Assembly: GCF_945859825.1 (NCBI RefSeq)
Contig: NZ_CAMAPC010000020.1
Coordinates: 1-64,000, forward strand
Length of the DNA: 64,000 nucleotides
Origin: Pseudoalteromonas holothuriae
GTDB lineage: Bacteria > Pseudomonadota > Gammaproteobacteria > Enterobacterales > Alteromonadaceae
Direction: 5' to 3'
Numbering within the stretch: the stretch's first letter is position 1; the number at the start of each line of letters is the position of its first letter. A model generated the notes under the pieces. The model saw only the letters and a list, made by a program, of their open reading frames with translations. It made no database searches and was not told the origin of the DNA. Shown one piece after another: positions 54,463 through 61,176 of this stretch. Both the position numbers and the translations under genes were made by a program.

Positions 54463-55845
54463 TTAAACCTTGAATGCTGCTAAAGCCCGTTCTCTTGCCT
54501 CTTTATGGTCAACAATCGGTGACACGTAATGAGTACTTTGAGTCGAAGCTAAATAGTCATGAGGAAAGTGCAAGTATTTAATTGGTACACTCTCCAACTC
54601 AGGTACATACTTACGGATAAAATCTCCTTGCGGATCAAACTTTTTACTTTGAGTGATAGGATTAAATATCCGAAAATAGGGTTGTGCATCACAGCCTGTA
54701 CTTGCAGCCCATTGCCAACCGCCATTGTTACTTGCAAAATCTCCATCTATGAGTTTTTGCATAAAATACTTTTCACCCCAGCGCCAATCAATTAATAAAT
54801 GTTTAGTTAAAAAGCTTGCAACCACCATCCGTAAGCGATTGTGCATCCACCCTGTTTGGTTTAACTGACGCATTGCTGCGTCAACAAGCGGATAGCCCGT
54901 TTTCCCTTCACACCATGCCTGAAACTGCTGCTTATCATATCGCCAAGCAACTGCATTATATTTAGCATTGAAATTATGGTGCTTACATAAATCAGCAAAC
55001 TCGATGATTAAATGACGGTAAAACTCGCGCCAAATAAGTTCATTTACCCAACAAAATTCAGGCCGCTCTGTTGTATGTAATATATCAGGGTAATTAAGCT
55101 GAAGTTGAGCAAGTAGTTGCTTTACAGACAATATTCCTAGAGCTAAATACGGGCTCAACCCTGAAGTACCTTTTATGCTTGGAATATCTCTTACTGATTT
55201 GTAATCTTGACATTTACTCTCTACAAAATGAGCCGCAACAGATGCAATCGCATCATCATCTACAGGCCACTTCTGTGAGCTACCATCACTGTGTAAGCAA
55301 TCAGGAACATGCCAGCTTGGTGCTTGATTTAATGCTGGTTTAGGCCAACTTGGTATAAAAACATGGCTTTGCTCATACTGCTTTAACCATGCCTTTTTAA
55401 ATGGCGTAAAAACTTTAAACATTTCACCACTTTTAGTTCTAACACTCTTAGGCGGGGCCATTAAATCGCCATGGAATAGTTCTAATTGTATACCTACATC
55501 AATACAGTGTTGATCGCGCTGTCGTTCATTAAGTTCATATTCTGCGTTGGCATACACAAGCTGCGTATTTTGTTGATCACAAAAATGTTTAAGCGCTTTA
55601 GGAATAGCTGAAAAGTCATCGACTTCAAGTATATTTAAATGAATGCCATATGCACACAACGCTTGCCCTAGCCACGCCACTCGACGTTTTAATAAATCTA
55701 TTTGTATATCGGCACAATTATGTTGTTGCCACTGTTTTTGGCACACAAAAAAAAGTGCCTCTGTGGCACCATTTTCAATTGCTTCGATAAGCGCTTCATT
55801 TGCAAAATAGCGTAAGTCTCGTCGAAACCAAAATATAGGATTCAT
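54463..55845 (-). CDS. phrB: deoxyribodipyrimidine photolyase
   Basis: Repairs UV-induced cyclobutane pyrimidine dimers with blue light. The 460-residue protein has the N-terminal antenna-domain start PIFWFRRDLR, the FAD-binding domain with GTSGLSPYLALGILSVKQLL, WVNELIWREFYRHL, and WMHNRLRMVVASFLTKHLLIDWRWGEKYFMQKLIDGD. NNGGWQWAASTGCDAQPYFRIFNP matches class I CPD photolyases. The start overlaps the stop of the DUF523/DUF1722 gene, the same pairing as ybgA-phrB in E. coli. Confidence 0.95.
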   Translation of the reverse strand: MNPIFWFRRDLRYFANEALIEAIENGATEALFFVCQKQWQQHNCADIQIDLLKRRVAWLGQALCAYGIHLNILEVDDFSAIPKALKHFCDQQNTQLVYANAEYELNERQRDQHCIDVGIQLELFHGDLMAPPKSVRTKSGEMFKVFTPFKKAWLKQYEQSHVFIPSWPKPALNQAPSWHVPDCLHSDGSSQKWPVDDDAIASVAAHFVESKCQDYKSVRDIPSIKGTSGLSPYLALGILSVKQLLAQLQLNYPDILHTTERPEFCWVNELIWREFYRHLIIEFADLCKHHNFNAKYNAVAWRYDKQQFQAWCEGKTGYPLVDAAMRQLNQTGWMHNRLRMVVASFLTKHLLIDWRWGEKYFMQKLIDGDFASNNGGWQWAASTGCDAQPYFRIFNPITQSKKFDPQGDFIRKYVPELESVPIKYLHFPHDYLASTQSTHYVSPIVDHKEARERALAAFKV

Positions 55846-56801
55846 CAGATGCTAAACCTTAATCTTAAATCATTTGGATAAGGGTCAAAATATACCTGCT
55901 GCGCTAAATACTCATTTGGATGAACCGTTAAGTGATGCTTGAGTAATGTTAGCGGAACACAAAGCGGCACAACACCTTGGCGATAGTCATCAATGGCGCC
56001 ACAAAGCTCCTGCTTTTCAATCTTAGAAATATTATTTTTAAAATAGCCTTGTAGGTGCGTCAGGGTATTGGTTTGATTCTTGCGCGATGCGGGACTAGAT
56101 AAAGCCTTCATAAGCCCCGCGATATATTCATGTTTTACCTGTTCAATTGGCATGTCAGAGGATTGAGCAAGAAAACGGCCTAACGCCCTGTAAGACTCAT
56201 AATTATGCGACATCACTAAATATTTGTGTTTGGCATGAAATTGCGTTAACTCATGCAAACCTATCTGAGTCAAAATCAAGTTTTGCCAGTTTTTAAATAC
56301 GTATACACGCATAACAAAGTTCTCGCGTAAATGCGGGTCGTTTAAACGTCCATTTTCTTCGCAAGGTAGTAACGGATTGTGCGCCATAATTTGCTGTGCA
56401 AAAAAGCCAACCCCCTCTGAAGTATTACCCGTTCCAGCTTCATTATAAATTTTCACCCGCTCCATGCCGCAACTCGGGCTTTTTGCGCAAAATACGAACC
56501 CTGACAGATGTTTTGCTTGCTCAGTTGCTACTTTCTTACCATATTCATTGAGTTTAGGGCCCACGTCACCAGAGCCATCTGGGCGACATACTTTGATGGT
56601 ATCTCCTACCTTAATCTGCCTAATAGTAGGCCTTGGTATAGGTAAACCTACAGCAACTTCTGGACAAAATTTTACGTACTCTACATGGTTTGCAAAGTCA
56701 TCCATACAAAAGTTCGAGCGCTTATGTCCGGTGTCAAAACGTACTTTGTCACCCGCTAAGCAAGCGCTAATGCCTATTTTTATTTCAGATAGCTTATCCA
56801 T
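55845..56801 (-). CDS. DUF523-DUF1722 protein (YbgA-like)
   Basis: A 318-residue two-domain protein: N-terminal DUF523 (GISACLAGDKVRFDTGHKR, FCPEVAVGLPIPRPTIRQI, CAKSPSCGMERVKIY; conserved Cys in ACL, FCPE and SPSCG) at about 5-160 and C-terminal DUF1722 at about 180-315 (HAKHKYLVMSHNYESYRALG). E. coli YbgA has only the second domain. The Cys set suggests a metal or cluster. Start chosen at ATG with AGGTGTG upstream, beginning 13 bp past the chrR stop. Confidence 0.85.
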   Translation of the reverse strand: MDKLSEIKIGISACLAGDKVRFDTGHKRSNFCMDDFANHVEYVKFCPEVAVGLPIPRPTIRQIKVGDTIKVCRPDGSGDVGPKLNEYGKKVATEQAKHLSGFVFCAKSPSCGMERVKIYNEAGTGNTSEGVGFFAQQIMAHNPLLPCEENGRLNDPHLRENFVMRVYVFKNWQNLILTQIGLHELTQFHAKHKYLVMSHNYESYRALGRFLAQSSDMPIEQVKHEYIAGLMKALSSPASRKNQTNTLTHLQGYFKNNISKIEKQELCGAIDDYRQGVVPLCVPLTLLKHHLTVHPNEYLAQQVYFDPYPNDLRLRFSI

Positions 56802-56814
56802 AATCTGATCACAC

Positions 56815-57465
56815 CTAGTAAATGAGGTTGCCAATTGGGTTAAGCAATTTGCTCAGCCCTTTATTAAAGTGTAGGGCGCTATTGACAACAGTAAAGCATA
56901 AACAGCCTTCCATTGTTACAGGTTGGTGATGATGTTTACCATCTAACCAAATAAAATCGCCCGGCACATAGGAGCCATTTTCGTCTGAAAATTCGCCATC
57001 AAGTAAAAGTGTTAGTTCAAAACCTGTATGAGTATGGTGAGGGATCTCGCCACTTGCGTCGATTTGTAGCAAACTTGCCCTAAGTTCCCCATCATCTATG
57101 TTCAAGCGTGCACGCGCAAGCTTTCCTAATTGAACAAATTTGCTTCTACTTGAGCTTGCAATTGCACGCGGTAAAACAACACGTTTATTTTGGTAACTTA
57201 GAGGCTCATTGTGAAACGGTTTTGCTTGATATATATCTTCATTTTGCGTTATCTGCGCAAACATATCAGAAAAGTCGTCTAAATCTGACGTACCTTCATT
57301 CTCTCCAAAAGCGGAACTTGCTTGGTTGAGCTCAAGTGCTGCCACTTTATCTTTGCAACAGCTACAAAAATCTAGATGTGCAGAAACTGCCATGCATAGT
57401 GTTGCAGGTAATTCACCTTTGCTGTACTGAGATAGTAGCTGCTCTGATGGATGGTGCTTAATCAT
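56815..57465 (-). CDS. chrR: ChrR-type zinc anti-sigma factor
   Basis: A 216-residue anti-sigma factor. The N-terminal zinc-binding domain has His4/His5 and the motif H30-x3-C34-x2-C37, matching the zinc site of Rhodobacter ChrR. The C-terminal half is a cupin with metal ligands in PHHTHTGFELTLLLDGEF and a later HHH segment. ChrR holds the ECF sigma inactive until singlet oxygen triggers release. It overlaps the sigma gene by 8 bp, giving stoichiometric coupling. Confidence 0.93.
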   Translation of the reverse strand: MIKHHPSEQLLSQYSKGELPATLCMAVSAHLDFCSCCKDKVAALELNQASSAFGENEGTSDLDDFSDMFAQITQNEDIYQAKPFHNEPLSYQNKRVVLPRAIASSSRSKFVQLGKLARARLNIDDGELRASLLQIDASGEIPHHTHTGFELTLLLDGEFSDENGSYVPGDFIWLDGKHHHQPVTMEGCLCFTVVNSALHFNKGLSKLLNPIGNLIY

Positions 57466-58081
57466 TACTGTCTCCCATTTCTGCTCTTAACTTTTGTAAC
57501 GCCAGTCTTAACCTAGACTTAACAGTGCCTACAGGAATATCTAATTGTTCGGCAAGTTGTTCTTGTGACATTTGTTGAAAATACACTCCCTTAACAACAT
57601 CTTGCTGTGCAGGAGGAAGCTTGCCAATATGCTCTTGAATCTTTTGATCTTCAAGGTGGTCCGAGAACCCGTCTTCAGAGGATTGCTCTTCTTGCAATAA
57701 AGGCCAAATATCTTCGCTTAAATGCTCTTCTTTATTACTTTTTATTTTTCTTAACGCGTCAAATGATGCGTTACGCATTACTGTATATACCCAAGTTGTT
57801 GCAGCACCTCTTTCAGGGTGATATAGATGAGCTTTTCGCCAAACGGTGGTTAAAGTGTCTTGAACCAGTTCCATCGCTAAAGCTTCGTTTCCAAATTGTT
57901 TGATACCAAAGCGCTTTATTTTTGGTGCAAAATATTCAAATAGCATTGCAAAAGCACGTTTGTCTCTTAACTGTGCAACCTTGCATAGCGCTTCAGATAA
58001 AGCTTGGGTTGGCGCTTGTTCCATACTTTTATTTGTTCTCGCGACTACATGAGGATCGCATCGGGATACTTGGTCGACCAT
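57458..58081 (-). CDS. rpoE: ECF sigma factor, RpoE/ChrR type
   Basis: A 207-residue group IV sigma factor: region 2 (AFAMLFEYFAPKIKRFGIKQFGNEALAMELVQDTLTTVWRKAHLY...ATTWVYTVMRNASFDALRK) and region 4 (LPPAQQDVVKGVYFQQMSQEQLAEQLDIPVGTVKSRLRLALQKLR). Its adjacent ChrR anti-sigma places it in the singlet-oxygen (ECF11-type) family, not the envelope-stress RpoE. First gene of a ten-gene operon; a self-like promoter motif lies upstream. The start codon is uncertain: another ATG 18 codons in is possible. Confidence 0.92.
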   Translation of the reverse strand: MVDQVSRCDPHVVARTNKSMEQAPTQALSEALCKVAQLRDKRAFAMLFEYFAPKIKRFGIKQFGNEALAMELVQDTLTTVWRKAHLYHPERGAATTWVYTVMRNASFDALRKIKSNKEEHLSEDIWPLLQEEQSSEDGFSDHLEDQKIQEHIGKLPPAQQDVVKGVYFQQMSQEQLAEQLDIPVGTVKSRLRLALQKLRAEMGDSND

Positions 58082-58114
58082 AACTTAATATCTTCTTAGA
58101 CTATCGATAAAAAG

Positions 58115-58143
58115 ATATACGTCTACGCGTATCTAATGGATCA
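58115..58143 (-). promoter_or_regulatory. candidate ECF-sigma promoter of the rpoE-chrR operon
   Basis: On the minus strand TGATCC (58143-58138), a 16-bp spacer, then CGTATAT (58121-58115), 34 bp before the rpoE start. TGATCC is the -35 type described for RpoE/ChrR sigmas. The same pattern with the same spacing occurs upstream of the neighbouring LON gene. Confidence 0.65.
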
Positions 58144-58716
58144 CTGTGACTTGTATAAAACAGTATGGAGGAAATTAACGACTTGTTCAAAGTTTACAGA
58201 TGACTGAAGCTTATGTTTTTCCGAATTTTTTATGGGTAATAACTCTAACCAACGACTTGCAACCCAGACCGGATCTTCAAAATGCTTTTCTTGATATAAA
58301 GCATCAATTTGCGGATGTTGATAAAACACATGAGATAACATTTCACCCATCTCACTGGTAAAATGAGATACGGTGTCATCGGAATGTTTCCAAAGCGGCC
58401 CACTAAATTCAGAAATGGTAGCGTATGTAAGACTTTGATTATTTTGAAATGGCAATTTAATATGAACTCGGTGCTGCGCGTGTACATCGACCAGCAATTG
58501 ACCATTTTGATCTTGTGAAAAATCGACTATTCGCACATAAATACCTTCGTTGGTAATGTCTAATTGTTCATCCTCACTGGGTTTGCAGATAACAAACCCA
58601 TGGTCACGCTTGAGCGCCTCTCCTACCATACTCAGATATCTAGGCTCAAATATTCTTAGTTTGGTATATCCGCCCGGAAGAAGAAAAACGGGTAACGGAA
58701 ATATAGCTCGAATCAT
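58141..58716 (-). CDS. LON substrate-binding-domain protein
   Basis: A 191-residue protein made only of the Lon N-terminal domain: IFPLPVFLLPGGYTKLRIFEPRYLSMVGEALK at the start, a conserved GIYVRIVDF segment, and a helical C-terminus. No AAA or protease domain is present. It belongs to the stand-alone LON-domain family, of unknown function. It ends overlapping the -35 of the rpoE operon and has its own candidate ECF promoter, so it may belong to the same regulon. Confidence 0.85.
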   Translation of the reverse strand: MIRAIFPLPVFLLPGGYTKLRIFEPRYLSMVGEALKRDHGFVICKPSEDEQLDITNEGIYVRIVDFSQDQNGQLLVDVHAQHRVHIKLPFQNNQSLTYATISEFSGPLWKHSDDTVSHFTSEMGEMLSHVFYQHPQIDALYQEKHFEDPVWVASRWLELLPIKNSEKHKLQSSVNFEQVVNFLHTVLYKSQ

Positions 58717-58748
58717 AACTACCTACGGTTAAAAAATATATGTAGTTA

Positions 58749-58776
58749 GTTACGTATAGCTATAAATTAACGATCA
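58749..58776 (-). promoter_or_regulatory. candidate ECF-sigma promoter of the LON-domain gene
   Basis: On the minus strand TGATCG (58776-58771), a 16-bp spacer, then CGTAAC (58754-58749), 33 bp before the gene start. It repeats the rpoE promoter pattern with identical spacing and similar distance to the start. Confidence 0.6.
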
Positions 58777-58779
58777 ACG

Positions 58780-59109
58780 TTATGCTAGCCACTGATAAGT
58801 TTTTAAGCTGACTTTATTGTTTTTAAATATAACCCCCTCTGCTGTTAACAACTTACGTTGTTGCTGGTATTTTTCGCTTTCTATTGAAAAAGAAATTTTA
58901 CCTTGGCTATTTATTACACGATGCCATGGCAGCGTACTTTTAGCTGGCAGGTTTTTTAGCAACCTTCCAACTGCTCTTGATTGATTTGGGGCGCCTGCAA
59001 GCCTTGCCAATTGACCATACGCCGCGACCTTTCCCATGGGTATAGAACCGATTAAGGTGTATATACGCTCTTTAAAAGCAGTATCAATAGGGTTTTTATT
59101 GTTTTGCAT
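58780..59109 (-). CDS. alkyltransferase-like protein (ATL)
   Basis: A 109-residue protein of the MGMT (Ada/Ogt C-terminal) fold: VYTLIGSIPMGKVAAYGQLARLAGAPNQSRAVGRLLKN-type helix-turn-helix with the Arg finger, and PWHRVINSQGKISF in which Trp replaces the catalytic Cys of PCHRV. That is the signature of alkyltransferase-like proteins, which bind O6-alkylguanine and hand it to nucleotide excision repair without removing the alkyl group. I start at the ATG 8 nt after AGG rather than the upstream GTG. It overlaps the end of the LysR gene. Confidence 0.9.
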   Translation of the reverse strand: MQNNKNPIDTAFKERIYTLIGSIPMGKVAAYGQLARLAGAPNQSRAVGRLLKNLPAKSTLPWHRVINSQGKISFSIESEKYQQQRKLLTAEGVIFKNNKVSLKTYQWLA

Positions 59110-59989
59110 ATTGCGCACCTATTTTTTGAAATTTTTGCCAAATAGCACGTGCAACAGGCCCGTGATGTCGAACTTGTTTTCTAAAGGCATGTATTTTGGC
59201 CGTAAACGTACATTGTCGGTCTAATACCTCTATTTGTTCTAGTAATCCAGCATCAAGTTCTGCTTGACAATGGCTGAGGCTAATCATTGCAAAACCGGTA
59301 CCTGTTAGTAAAAATGATTTTATAGACGCAATATCATCTAGTTTTATCATGTTAGCGCCCTTTGCATAGGCAAGACGTTCACTATCGAAATTAAATCCAC
59401 TTTCAAACATGGCAAGACTGGGGTAGCTAGCAAGTTGTTCGTAACAGAGCTTCGTGGGAAGCAACCCTTTTTTAGCAACCAAGCCAAGATGAATATCACC
59501 AATTGCAATAGACTCTAAATCACCCGTTGCATGAAACAAATCAAACCATGGCCCAATTCCCAAATCAGCATCTGCATTATTAACTTGCTCCAGAGCGACA
59601 AAACGTTTACCGCTAGTTATTGCCATTTCAGTGTGCTTAAACTGTTTAAATATATCACTGATCACGTCATTGTACTGAGCTTGATAACACAGAGGCTCGT
59701 AGCAAATATTAAACTGAGCTTCATTGCCTGCAGAAAACTCTTTGGCAAGAATGTGCAAGTCATCTCGAAAAACGAGCAGTTTTGCTGATTCATCACAAAA
59801 TCTTCGTCCTTCTTGAGTCAGCGTTACACGATAATTATCTCGATTTACAATTTTAAAACCTAACTGTTCTTCAAGCCTTTTCAGTGCTTGAGTAACAGCG
59901 GGCTGCGTTCTATGTAATCGCAATGCGGCCTCACTTAGACTATGGGTCTTGGCAACAGCATGTAGAATCTCTAAATCAGCAATCTTCAT
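59096..59989 (-). CDS. LysR-family regulator divergent from the RND efflux operon
   Basis: A 297-residue LysR regulator with the N-terminal winged helix (MKIADLEILHAVAKTHSLSEAALRLHRTQPAVTQALKRLEEQLGFKIVNR) and a substrate-binding-like C-terminal domain. It is divergent from the adaptor gene with 105 bp between starts, suggesting it controls the pump. It overlaps the ATL gene start region by 14 bp. Confidence 0.85.
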   Translation of the reverse strand: MKIADLEILHAVAKTHSLSEAALRLHRTQPAVTQALKRLEEQLGFKIVNRDNYRVTLTQEGRRFCDESAKLLVFRDDLHILAKEFSAGNEAQFNICYEPLCYQAQYNDVISDIFKQFKHTEMAITSGKRFVALEQVNNADADLGIGPWFDLFHATGDLESIAIGDIHLGLVAKKGLLPTKLCYEQLASYPSLAMFESGFNFDSERLAYAKGANMIKLDDIASIKSFLLTGTGFAMISLSHCQAELDAGLLEQIEVLDRQCTFTAKIHAFRKQVRHHGPVARAIWQKFQKIGAQYAKQ

Positions 59990-60094
59990 AATAAAAATTT
60001 ATATAGAATCTAATATTATATAATTTTTATTTTATATTGATTTTATATATTCTGCAGCATAAGTTTTTACCTACAACGTAGATGGAGTTTTTAC
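59990..60094. promoter_or_regulatory. divergent LysR/RND control region
   Basis: A 105-bp, very AT-rich interval. Imperfect inverted arms AGAAT...ATTCT lie near 60005-60052 and could be part of a LysR site. GGAG precedes the adaptor start. No specific operator is assigned. Confidence 0.4.
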
Positions 60095-61174
60095 ATGCAA
60101 AGAATAGCCGCAATAGTGACCGTGCTGATATTGTTAACTGGCTGCCAAGAAAGTAAACAACCTCAAAATGAACGAGAAATTGTTCGGCCTGTAAAACTTG
60201 TCACTGTAGCCAATAGTGAGTTTAGTGATATTAGAAACTTTCCTGCTGAAGTGGTTGCTAATCAAGGATCTTATCTGGCTTTTAGAGTCAATGGAGAACT
60301 CATGGCGTTTCCAGTGTTAGCAGGACAAGAAGTTGTTAAAGGGCAACTTCTTGCCAAACTTGACCCTGAAGATTTCCTTTTACAGCTAGAGCAGCGCAAA
60401 GCACAATATGAGCTTGCCTCATCTCAATTAGCACGCGTCAATTCTCTATACCAGAAATCGATAGCAAGTAAATCAGAGTATGATCAGGCGTTGGCAAACA
60501 AACAAGTTGCAGAGTCTGCACTTAAAATTGCGCAAACAAATTTACAAAATAGTGAATTACGAGCACCTTTTAGTGGCACTATTGCGAAAGTATTTGTGAA
60601 AAACTTTGAAAATGTTGTGGCAAAGCAAAATATCCTCCGTTTAGAAACCCGAGACATGATGGATGTGGTAATTCAAGTACCTGAAAAACTAGTCGCTCGG
60701 GTCGACAAAGAGTTAGATTACCATCCAAGTGTGGTGTTTGATGGGTATCCTGATAAGTCATATGAGCTAACTATAAAAGAGTGGGATACACAAGCAGATC
60801 CAGCTACATTAAGCTATAAAGTGGTATTTACTCTACCGATCCCTGAAGATTTTAATTTGTTCGCAGGCATGACAGGCCATGTGTATATTGACCGCAGTAA
60901 AATAACACACTCTCCAGCAAAAAAACTGCTTGTGCCGATATCAGCCGTATTTTCCCACACCACTGAGTCCACCTCTGATAGCGCTAATGTTTGGGTATTT
61001 GATGAAAGTAGTCAAACAGTTTCCAAGCAAGCAGTCAGTGTGGGTAAAATGCAGCAACAAAGCATTGAAATTTTATCTGGTCTTACGGGGGGTGAAATTA
61101 TTGTCGGTGCTGGCGTTCACCATTTAGAAGAAGGTCTAAAAGTGAGGCCTTGGACTAAGGAGCGAGGGCTTTAA
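60095..61174 (+). CDS. RND efflux periplasmic adaptor lipoprotein
   Basis: A 359-residue membrane-fusion protein. The signal peptide ends in a lipobox (LLTGC, Cys17). It has the biotinyl/lipoyl-like strands (LAFRVNGELMAFPVLAGQEVVKGQLLAKLDPEDF), an alpha-helical hairpin (about 85-140) and beta-barrel segments, the AcrA-like order. It links an inner-membrane pump to an outer-membrane channel. The pump gene starts 2 bp after its stop. The channel gene is not in the window. Confidence 0.92.
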   Translation: MQRIAAIVTVLILLTGCQESKQPQNEREIVRPVKLVTVANSEFSDIRNFPAEVVANQGSYLAFRVNGELMAFPVLAGQEVVKGQLLAKLDPEDFLLQLEQRKAQYELASSQLARVNSLYQKSIASKSEYDQALANKQVAESALKIAQTNLQNSELRAPFSGTIAKVFVKNFENVVAKQNILRLETRDMMDVVIQVPEKLVARVDKELDYHPSVVFDGYPDKSYELTIKEWDTQADPATLSYKVVFTLPIPEDFNLFAGMTGHVYIDRSKITHSPAKKLLVPISAVFSHTTESTSDSANVWVFDESSQTVSKQAVSVGKMQQQSIEILSGLTGGEIIVGAGVHHLEEGLKVRPWTKERGL

Positions 61175-61176
61175 TT

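Noticed and set aside
49607-58081. Envelope-stress RpoE (sigma-24) identity for the ECF sigma
   Set aside because: The neighbour is a ChrR zinc-cupin anti-sigma, not RseA/RseB, so it is the singlet-oxygen type.
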